This document shows, piece by piece, positions 16,789 to 23,885 of a DNA stretch of 64,000 bases. This DNA comes from Pseudomonas sp. MWU16-30317. GTDB taxonomy: Bacteria > Pseudomonadota > Gammaproteobacteria > Pseudomonadales > Pseudomonadaceae. The notes beneath the pieces were generated by a model that did not search any database, had not been told where the DNA came from, and saw only the letters and a program-made list of their open reading frames with translations. How positions within the stretch are numbered: position 1 is the first letter of the stretch; each line of letters opens with the position of its first letter. The translations under genes were made by a program, and so were the position numbers. The stretch lies in the NCBI RefSeq assembly GCF_020515695.1, contig NZ_JAIWJA010000016.1:1-64000 (forward strand), in the 5' to 3' direction.

Positions 16789-17637
16789 TTACAGGCTCAA
16801 GCGCATCGACAGGTCCACGGCTTTGACATCCTTGGTCATGGCGCCAATGGAGATGTAATCGACGCCGGTTTCGGCAATCACCCGCAAGGTGCTGTCATTG
16901 ATGCCGCCGCTGGCTTCGAGCTTGGCGCGGCCGGCATTGAGGCGCACCGCTTCGCGCATGTCGTCGAGGCTGAGCTCGTCGAGCATGACGATGTCGGCTC
17001 CGGCATCCAGCGCTTCCTTCAGTTCGGCCAGGCTCTCGACTTCGATTTCCACCGGTTTGCCTGGGGCAATGCGGTGGGCGGCGGTGATGGCCAGAGCGAT
17101 GCCGCCGCAGGCCGCGATGTGGTTTTCCTTGATCAGGAAGGCGTCGTACAGGCCGATGCGGTGGTTATGGCAGCCGCCGCAGGTGACGGCGTATTTCTGT
17201 GCCAGGCGCAGGCCGGGCAGGGTCTTGCGGGTATCGAGTAATTTCACCTGGGTGTCGGCGACCTTGTCGGCGAAATACTGCGCGCGGGTGGCCACGGCCG
17301 AAAGCATCTGCAGGAAGTTCAGCGCCGTGCGCTCGCCGGTCAGCAGCGAACGTGCCGGGCCTTCGAGGTGGAACAGTGGTTGATTGGCCGTTCCACGCTG
17401 GCCGTCACTGACCTGCCAGTGCACCGCAACACGCGGATCCAGCTGGCGGAATACTGCGTCGACCCAGGCAGTACCGCTGATGGTGCAGTCGTCTCGGGTG
17501 ATGATCGTGGCCTTGGCCAGGCGCTCGGCGGGGATCAACTGAGCAGTGATATCGCCACTGCCGACGTCCTCGAGCAATGCGCGACGCACATTGGCTTCGA
17601 TTTCGGCGGTGAGGTCGGCGAGGCGTAGATTCGGCAT
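16789..17637 (-). CDS. nadC: Nicotinate-nucleotide pyrophosphorylase (carboxylating)
   Basis: This is a 282-residue quinolinate phosphoribosyltransferase, which converts quinolinate and PRPP to nicotinate mononucleotide, CO2 and pyrophosphate in de novo NAD synthesis. Signatures include EDVGSGDITAQLIP at the N-terminus, LDTRKTLPGLR-LAQKYAVTCGGCHNHR (phosphate- and quinolinate-binding Arg, Lys, His), EIEVESLAEL, and EASGGINDSTLR near the end. The ATG at 17637 (MPNLRLADLT) gives the usual length. It is divergent from the DUF1631 gene, as in other pseudomonads. Confidence 0.97.
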   Translation of the reverse strand: MPNLRLADLTAEIEANVRRALLEDVGSGDITAQLIPAERLAKATIITRDDCTISGTAWVDAVFRQLDPRVAVHWQVSDGQRGTANQPLFHLEGPARSLLTGERTALNFLQMLSAVATRAQYFADKVADTQVKLLDTRKTLPGLRLAQKYAVTCGGCHNHRIGLYDAFLIKENHIAACGGIALAITAAHRIAPGKPVEIEVESLAELKEALDAGADIVMLDELSLDDMREAVRLNAGRAKLEASGGINDSTLRVIAETGVDYISIGAMTKDVKAVDLSMRLSL

Positions 17638-18010
17638 GGCGGGCTCCCTGAACAAGTGCGGCGATTATAGGCAGCAAACTGCAGGGAGGTAACCTTTGGC
17701 ATATGGCCACTATGCGCCGGAAAAAATCGTGCCTTTGGTCGGTATTCGATCAACTTTATTTTTGTTTTGTGGTCTATCACTCAGCAGGTGTCCTTTGCAG
17801 TGAAGGCACTGGCAAGCCACAGGCATTTAGCATAATAATGCGCGCCTAGTTATTGACGTCACGTCTTTGACGTTTCTTCCGTGATCCGTGAACTTTTGCT
17901 GTTCAACTCTGCCAAAGAGTGCTCAGCAGGTGTGCGGTGCGTGGATGCCAGGGCTTGCAGTGAACGATCTCTCATATTGGGTTCCGAATTTACTCTGGCA
18001 GGGGGCAAGC
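17638..18010. promoter_or_regulatory. Divergent nadC / DUF1631 intergenic region
   Basis: This 373-bp gap holds no convincing gene. It contains an AT-rich stretch near 17745-17770. At 17854-17861 there is a perfect TGACGTCA palindrome lying within two TTGACG boxes spaced 14 bp apart (17853-17858 and 17867-17872). Either box could be a -35 element for the rightward gene, but no clear -10 partner is visible. Confidence 0.35.
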
Positions 18011-20218
18011 ATGCAGAACGACGGTAAAGTGGTGCCATTGAACAAAGCAGCCGAACAGGCAGCTAGTGCGCCGCTTGCTCGTTTGCCTGTGGTCCTCCTG
18101 CAAGTGCGTGATAAAGCCGCACAACAGTTGAAGCATGCCCTGCAGGCATTGTTCGACAATGCCGACGATACCTTGTTCGAGATGGCCGACAAGGCCCAGA
18201 ACAACGTCGATCAAAACAACTTTTTCGAAGCCATGCGCGACTTGCGCCTCAAGCGAAAGAGCATCGAACGAGGGTTTCTGGACAAGTTCTATGAAGCCTT
18301 CGTTCGTATCGGTCAATATGATGTTGCTCACGAGCCAGCCCCGGCCATGAGCTATGACAAGCTCGCACTGGTGCCCAACGACGAACTGGAGCGCACTGTC
18401 GCCCTGGATGCCATGGTCGGCAAGGTGTTTGCGCGTGACGGGTTTGCGCTAGGCCAGCTCACCACGCGCCTCAATACGCTGGTACCGCGCCGTCTCGAAG
18501 ACTCCACCAACCCGATGGGCCCCGCGATGCTCTGCGATTTTTTCCTGCAGGCCGGGCGTAATCTCGGGGTGGAGATCAAGGTCAAGCTGATCATTCTCAA
18601 GCTGTTCGAGAAGTACGTATTGAGCGACACCGAAAAACTCTACGGTGACGCCAACCAGTTGCTCATCGCCACCGGTATTCTGCCAGAGCTCAAAGCTGCG
18701 CCGACTCGCCGAGCCGAAGATCGTCCGCCACCGCGCCCGCGCAGCAACAACGACATCCCCACCAGCGGTGGCGCACCCCAGCCGCCGCCGGACCAGGCGG
18801 TGCAGGAAGTCTTCACCGCGCTGCAGGATCTGATTCATGGCCTGCGTGGCAGTGTCGCGCCGAAGATGGAAAGCCACAGCGAGCCGCAGCCCATCTCCAC
18901 CAACGACCTCATGCGCCTGCTGTCGCACTTGCAGCAATACGTGCCGAACGCGCTCGCGCACCAGGACGACTTCGACCTGCGGTCTCAGCTCGAACAGCTG
19001 CTGACCCGGGTCAGCGTCAAGAGCGGCAAGTTTCGCGTGGTGGGGGTGGTCGACGAAGACGTCATCAATCTGATCGCCATGCTGTTCGAGTTCATCCTCG
19101 ACGACGGCAGCCTACCGGATTCTCTCAAGTTGCTGATCGGCCGCTTGCAGATTCCGATGCTCAAGGTGGCGGTGCTGGACAAGAGCTTTTTCTCCCGCGG
19201 CAGCCATCCCGCGCGCCGTCTGCTCAACGAAATCGCTTCGGCGGCGATGGGCTGGGGTGGGCGTGACGATCACCAGCGCGACAGCCTCTATATGCGCATC
19301 GAGCAGATCGTCCAGCGCCTGCTCAATGATTTTGTCGATGATCCGGCGCTGTTTTCCGAGCTGCTGGTGGATTTTCTCGCCTTCAGCGCCGACGAGCGCC
19401 GTCGCAGCGAGCTCCTCGAACAACGTACCCGCGATGCCGAAGAAGGTCGGGCCAAGGCCGACCTTGCACGGCGCCTGGTGCAGGTCGAGCTGAACCAGCG
19501 ATTGTTCGGCAAGACCCTGCCCGAGGTGGTGGTGCGTTTGCTGGAAGAGGCATGGAGCAAGGTCCTGCTGCTGGTGTGCCTCAAGCACGGCGTCAAGTCG
19601 CCTGAATGGGCCAGCGGCCTGCGCACCATGGACGACTTGATCTGGAGCGTCGAGCCCCATGACGAACCGGCCGCGCGCATGCGCCTGCTGGAGCTCGTAC
19701 CGGGCTTGCTCAAGGCTCTGCGAGACGGCCTGACCAGCTCGGCGTTCGATCCGTTCGCCACCGGCGAATTCTTCAGCCAGCTCGAAGCGCTGCATGTGCA
19801 GGCCTTTCAGCGTGAACTGCAAAGCATCGACCCGGCGGCTGCCCACGATGATCCGCCCATGGTCGCGATACTCGAAGAGATCGTGCTCGAAGGCACCGAG
19901 ACGCTGGCGGCCGACGCGCAAATCGCCCTGGCCGATGACGATGCCGGGCTGGTGGAGGTCGACAAGCTGCGCCTGGGCAGTTGGATCGAAATTCGCGAAG
20001 ATGACGAGTTCACCTTGCGCTGCAAGCTGACGGCGATCATCGAGTCCACCGGCAAGTACATTTTCGTCAACCGCACCGGCATGAAAGTCCTGGAACGCAC
20101 CCGTACTCAGCTGGCGCTGGAGTTTGACGAAGGCCACGTGCGCGTCCTGGACGACACCCTGTTGTTCGACCGCGCGCTGGATTCGGTGGTCAGCAATCTG
20201 CGCAAGCTCAAGGCTTGA
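18011..20218 (+). CDS. DUF1631 family protein
   Basis: This is a 735-residue protein matching the Pseudomonas DUF1631 family that sits between nadC and ampD. The ATG at 18011 (MQNDGKVVPLNKA) follows AGGGGG at a normal distance; the open frame extends to 17888 but that part lacks family character. It is mostly helical and hydrophilic, with a low-complexity proline/arginine linker near residues 235-260 (PPPRPRSNNDIP). The last 100 residues look like a small beta barrel (LRLGSWIEIREDDEFTLRCKL), reminiscent of PilZ-type c-di-GMP binding domains, but I cannot confirm the binding residues. Biochemical function is not established to my knowledge. Confidence 0.85.
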   Translation: MQNDGKVVPLNKAAEQAASAPLARLPVVLLQVRDKAAQQLKHALQALFDNADDTLFEMADKAQNNVDQNNFFEAMRDLRLKRKSIERGFLDKFYEAFVRIGQYDVAHEPAPAMSYDKLALVPNDELERTVALDAMVGKVFARDGFALGQLTTRLNTLVPRRLEDSTNPMGPAMLCDFFLQAGRNLGVEIKVKLIILKLFEKYVLSDTEKLYGDANQLLIATGILPELKAAPTRRAEDRPPPRPRSNNDIPTSGGAPQPPPDQAVQEVFTALQDLIHGLRGSVAPKMESHSEPQPISTNDLMRLLSHLQQYVPNALAHQDDFDLRSQLEQLLTRVSVKSGKFRVVGVVDEDVINLIAMLFEFILDDGSLPDSLKLLIGRLQIPMLKVAVLDKSFFSRGSHPARRLLNEIASAAMGWGGRDDHQRDSLYMRIEQIVQRLLNDFVDDPALFSELLVDFLAFSADERRRSELLEQRTRDAEEGRAKADLARRLVQVELNQRLFGKTLPEVVVRLLEEAWSKVLLLVCLKHGVKSPEWASGLRTMDDLIWSVEPHDEPAARMRLLELVPGLLKALRDGLTSSAFDPFATGEFFSQLEALHVQAFQRELQSIDPAAAHDDPPMVAILEEIVLEGTETLAADAQIALADDDAGLVEVDKLRLGSWIEIREDDEFTLRCKLTAIIESTGKYIFVNRTGMKVLERTRTQLALEFDEGHVRVLDDTLLFDRALDSVVSNLRKLKA

Positions 20219-20290
20219 TACACACGCAGCTGCACAGGGGCTACGCTTCCCGGCATACTCTCCTGGTCGCCCCGCGTTCAAGGTAAGCCC

Positions 20291-20854
20291 ATGCAGTTGG
20301 ACCCTACCACCGGCTGGTGCGCCGGTGTGCAGCATTGCCCCTCGCCCAATTTCAATGAACGCCCTGCAGGCGAAATCTCGCTGCTGGTGATTCATAACAT
20401 CAGCCTGCCTCCGGGCCAGTTCGGCACCGGCAAGGTGCAACCGTTCTTCCAGAATCAGCTCGACCACAGCGAGCATCCGTTCTTCGCGCAGATCGCCCAC
20501 CTGCGGGTGTCGGCGCACTTTCTGATCGAGCGCGACGGCGGGGTCACCCAGTTCGTTTCCTGCCTGGGACGGGCCTGGCACGCGGGTGTCTCGTCGTTCA
20601 ACGGGCGCGAGGGCTGTAACGACTTTTCCCTCGGGATTGAATTGGAAGGCACCGACACCCTGGCATTCACCGATGCGCAGTACCAGGCGCTGATCATCTT
20701 GACCCGACAGTTGCAGGGGGCCTGGCCGGCCATTACTGTGGAGCGAATTTGCGGTCATAGCGATATCGCCCCAGGCCGCAAGACCGATCCAGGCAGTGCC
20801 TTCGACTGGGCGCGCTATCGCGCCGGGTTGCGTGCCGAAGAGGATGCAAAATGA
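20291..20854 (+). CDS. ampD: 1,6-anhydro-N-acetylmuramyl-L-alanine amidase
   Basis: This 187-residue cytoplasmic zinc amidase cleaves anhydro-muropeptides in cell-wall recycling and so keeps AmpR-controlled beta-lactamase low. Zinc ligands H35 (LVIHNISLPP), H156 and D166 (ICGHSDIAPGRKTDPG) are present, as are E117 and K164 of the active site. They match the known AmpD ligands within one or two positions. Length is normal and no inactivating lesion is seen. The stop overlaps the ampE start by 4 nt. Confidence 0.97.
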   Translation: MQLDPTTGWCAGVQHCPSPNFNERPAGEISLLVIHNISLPPGQFGTGKVQPFFQNQLDHSEHPFFAQIAHLRVSAHFLIERDGGVTQFVSCLGRAWHAGVSSFNGREGCNDFSLGIELEGTDTLAFTDAQYQALIILTRQLQGAWPAITVERICGHSDIAPGRKTDPGSAFDWARYRAGLRAEEDAK

Positions 20855-21687
20855 GTTTTCTGGTGTTGTTGCTGGTGTTGTTGATCGAGAAGTTCTCTGC
20901 GTTGCGCCAGCGTTTCCAGCGTGACGGGTTTTTCCTCGGCGAGCTGGCGCGTCTTGAAGTGCAACGCAGTCTGGCGGCTCGGCCCTGGTTGCTGCTGATC
21001 ATTCTGGTGCTGCTGCCGGCGGTACTGCTGGGGCTGCTGCTGTTGGTGCTCAAGCCGGTGGCCTACGGTTTGCTGGCCTTGCCGGTGCATTTGCTGGTGG
21101 TGGTCTATAGCCTCGGCCGCGGCGACATCAAGGCGTCCCTCGGGCCGTTGCGCGACGCCTGGCGCCGGGGCGATGAGCAAGCCGCCGTGCATGTGGCCGA
21201 GCGCGACCTGGGGTTGGTGGCCGAGACCCCGAAAGCCCTGCTCGAAGGGGTCGAGAACCATCTGCTGTGGCACGCCTACCAGAGTTTTTTCGCCGTGGTG
21301 TTCTGGTATTTCCTGCTGGGGCCCGTGGCGGCGCTGAGTTATCGCCTGCTGGCGTTGATCGCCGAACAAGGGCGCAATCCGGCGCTGGTCGAGCGAGCCG
21401 CGCAATTGCGTCATGCCTTTGATTTTCTGCCGGTGCGGGTGTTGGCGGCGAGCTTTGCGATGGTGGGCAACTTTCTGGCGGTGAGCCGGGTGATGCTCCA
21501 CGAGTTGCTGAACTGGCACCTGAGCGCCTGGGATTTCATTGCCCGGGCCGGGCGGGTGGCAGGGGAGCTGTCGGCACCGCAGGTAGGTGCCGAAGGAGTC
21601 GAAAGCCTGGCCAGCCTATGGGAACTGCTGCTTCGCTCGGCGGTGCTGTGGTACGCCGCGTTCGCGCTATGGACCCTGTTTTACTGA
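20851..21687 (+). CDS. ampE: Regulatory signalling modulator protein AmpE
   Basis: This is a 278-residue inner-membrane protein encoded directly behind ampD (ATGA overlap). It has helices near the N-terminus (SFLVLLLVLLIEKFSAL), at about residues 49-85, around 150-172 and at the extreme C-terminus (VLWYAAFALWTLFY). The order ampD-ampE and the ENHLLWHAYQSFFAVVFWYF region are typical. Its proposed role is a sensor or transporter in muropeptide signalling. The last 7 bp overlap the convergent TatD-family gene. Confidence 0.93.
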   Translation: MSFLVLLLVLLIEKFSALRQRFQRDGFFLGELARLEVQRSLAARPWLLLIILVLLPAVLLGLLLLVLKPVAYGLLALPVHLLVVVYSLGRGDIKASLGPLRDAWRRGDEQAAVHVAERDLGLVAETPKALLEGVENHLLWHAYQSFFAVVFWYFLLGPVAALSYRLLALIAEQGRNPALVERAAQLRHAFDFLPVRVLAASFAMVGNFLAVSRVMLHELLNWHLSAWDFIARAGRVAGELSAPQVGAEGVESLASLWELLLRSAVLWYAAFALWTLFY

Positions 21688-22493
21688 CCCGCCGAGCTCC
21701 CTGTGGGAGCTTCAATATCCCAGCCGAACAACTCACAGGCATTGGCGCTACTGGCCTCGGCCAGCGCGTCAGCCGTACAGCCCATGATCTCGGCCAGCGC
21801 CTCACAGATGGCCGGCAAATGCACCGGGCTGTTGCGCACCCCTGGAAACATCGCCGGGGCCATGTCCGGCGAGTCGGTTTCCAGCACCACGCTGTCCAGC
21901 GGCAACTCGGCGATCACCTTGCGCAAGCGCAGCGCCTGGGGCCAGGTCGCTGCACCGCCCAGGCCCAGCTTGAAACCCAGCTTCAGATATTCTCGCGCTT
22001 CTTCCCGACTGCCTGAAAACGCATGGATAACCCCCGCGCGCTTGAGCTTGAAGCGCTTGAGCGCGGCCGTCACTGGCGCGTGGCTGCGGCGCACATGCAG
22101 CAATGCCGGCAACTCGAAGTCGGCGGCCAGCTGCAACTGTGCTTCGAACAACGCCTGCTGATGTTCGCGGTCGAGCTCGGGCAGATAGTAATCCAGGCCG
22201 AATTCTCCCACCGCGCAGAGCTGCGGATCACCGGCCAGACGTTCCAGCCACTCGCGCAGTTGCTCCAAGTGCTCCGGGCGATGCGTATCGAGATACACCG
22301 GATGCATTCCCAGCGCGGCACACAGCCGAGCATCGGCCTTGACCCCGTCCCACACCCGTTGCCAGTTGCCGTGCTCGACGCCCAGCACCACCACACGCTC
22401 GATGCCCAAGGCTTGCGCCTGGGCCAGCAGCGCGGGTCGATCGGCATCGAAATCGGGAAAATCCAGGTGGGTGTGGGTGTCGATCAGGCGCAT
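21681..22493 (-). CDS. TatD-family metal-dependent hydrolase
   Basis: This is a 270-residue TIM-barrel DNase-like hydrolase. The metal-binding motif HTHLDFPDFDADR opens the protein. EFGLDYY, HVRRSH, IHAFSGS and ETDSPDMAP provide the remaining ligands. It is the second gene after fruR (gap of 2 nt), so it is probably cotranscribed with it. The final ten residues (EAPTGSSAGQ) are encoded by a short inverted repeat of REP type (21695-21711), suggesting that the C-terminus was extended or replaced by a repeat. Confidence 0.9.
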   Translation of the reverse strand: MRLIDTHTHLDFPDFDADRPALLAQAQALGIERVVVLGVEHGNWQRVWDGVKADARLCAALGMHPVYLDTHRPEHLEQLREWLERLAGDPQLCAVGEFGLDYYLPELDREHQQALFEAQLQLAADFELPALLHVRRSHAPVTAALKRFKLKRAGVIHAFSGSREEAREYLKLGFKLGLGGAATWPQALRLRKVIAELPLDSVVLETDSPDMAPAMFPGVRNSPVHLPAICEALAEIMGCTADALAEASSANACELFGWDIEAPTGSSAGQ

Positions 22494-22495
22494 GC

Positions 22496-23491
22496 TCAGG
22501 CCTCGGCAATGCGCTGCTTGAAGGTCCGGGCAATCGCGTGCACGCCCGTGTCGTAGCTATTCTGCTCGATGGCTGCCAGCGCCAGTGCCAACGCCTGTTC
22601 GGCAATCAGCTCGTGCTGCTGGGCCATGGCGTTGACCGGCAACGGCAGAAAATCCAGCAGTTGCGTGTCGCCGAAAGTGGCCAGGTGCAGCGGTTGCGTA
22701 TCGAGCTTGAGGCCCTGCAGGATGTCGAACACCCCCTGCAGCAGCACGTAGGAAGTGGTCACCAGCGCATCCGGCAGTTGCCCCAGATGTTGCAGCAGGT
22801 CGCTCATCAACTGCCGCCCGCATTCACGGCTGAAGGCCTCGCCATGTTGCAGCAGCACGTTGCCATCGAAGCCTTCGAGGGCTTCCTGAAAGCCGCAGGT
22901 CCGCTCCTGGCTGACGCTCAGCTCTGGCCGCGCGCCGATCAGCGCGATATGCCGCGGCGCGGGGTGCAACAAGCTGCGAGTCAGTTGCAGGCTGGCGTTG
23001 CGGTCATCGCTGATGACCGAACAGAAATGCCGCGGATCGAGGCACCGGTCGATGCCGATCACCGGCGTACCTTTGCTTTGCAGCAACTGGTAGCTGTCGT
23101 CTTCGGCTGGCAGGCAGGTGGCCACGAACAAGGCGTCGCACCGCCTGGCGCGAAACAACTGCTGCAGCTGGCGCTCGCTGGCGGGGTCGTCATCGGAGCT
23201 GGCGATCAGCAATTGATAACCCTTGGCCCGGGCGCGCTGCTCGAGGATCTTGGCGATCCGCGCGTAACTGGGGTTCTCGAGATCAGGCAGGATGAAGCCC
23301 AGCGTGCGCGTGTGGCGGCTGCGCAAGCCGGCCGCCTGGGGGTTGGGCGTAAAGCCATGGGCGTCGACCACCGCGCGCACACGCTCGACGGTGGCGGCGC
23401 TGATGCGTTGTTGTTCGGCCTTGCCGTTGATGACATAACTGGCGGTAGTGACTGAGACCCCGGCCAGGCGGGCGATATCGCTGAGTTTCAA
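22496..23491 (-). CDS. fruR: Fructose repressor FruR/Cra, LacI family
   Basis: This is a 331-residue regulator. The N-terminal LacI helix-turn-helix (KLSDIARLAGVSVTTASYVING) is followed by an effector domain (LGFILPDLENPSYARIAKIL, CDALFVATCLP, VIGIDRCLD). The start is a TTG at 23491 with AAGGA 8 nt upstream. It is divergent from fruBKA and, as in Pseudomonas putida, is expected to repress that operon until fructose 1-phosphate binds. The operator candidate is at 23659-23670. Confidence 0.95.
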   Translation of the reverse strand: MKLSDIARLAGVSVTTASYVINGKAEQQRISAATVERVRAVVDAHGFTPNPQAAGLRSRHTRTLGFILPDLENPSYARIAKILEQRARAKGYQLLIASSDDDPASERQLQQLFRARRCDALFVATCLPAEDDSYQLLQSKGTPVIGIDRCLDPRHFCSVISDDRNASLQLTRSLLHPAPRHIALIGARPELSVSQERTCGFQEALEGFDGNVLLQHGEAFSRECGRQLMSDLLQHLGQLPDALVTTSYVLLQGVFDILQGLKLDTQPLHLATFGDTQLLDFLPLPVNAMAQQHELIAEQALALALAAIEQNSYDTGVHAIARTFKQRIAEA

Positions 23492-23658
23492 CCGAGTTTT
23501 CCTTGTTCTGCTGAGCGAGACGACACAAGCGTCGGCCTAGACTCTATTGTTACCGATCCGCAGTGCCAGCGGCAGTTCAACCTGTTTTTTACAGCGCCGG
23601 GCGACAGGAAGGGCTTCATTGCACGCAGATTATCGAGTAACGTGCCTGTCATTCTAGA

Positions 23659-23670
23659 TTAAACGATTCA
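23659..23670. promoter_or_regulatory. FruR/Cra operator
   Basis: TTAAACGATTCA differs at one position from the TTAAACGTTTCA site known for Pseudomonas putida Cra. It lies in the 394-bp fruR-fruB gap, 168 bp from the fruR start and about 215 bp upstream of fruB. The rest of the gap holds no gene that I can support. The fruB Shine-Dalgarno AAGGAG is at about 23873-23878. Confidence 0.75.
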
Positions 23671-23885
23671 GCTGACGACTCCATGCGGTAAATCTGCTTC
23701 GACCGGGGTCTGAGACCTATCCTGAACGATTGCTGCGGAAATTTTGAGGATTTTGAGCAAGGTGACTGACCCCTTCGCGTCCAATGACGAAAGCGTCGGT
23801 ACAGACTACCCAGTTGCTCGGCCTTGGTTTGATTCATCTACAACAATACCTCAGCGCCCCAATGACGCTGCAAAGGAGTAAGGCA

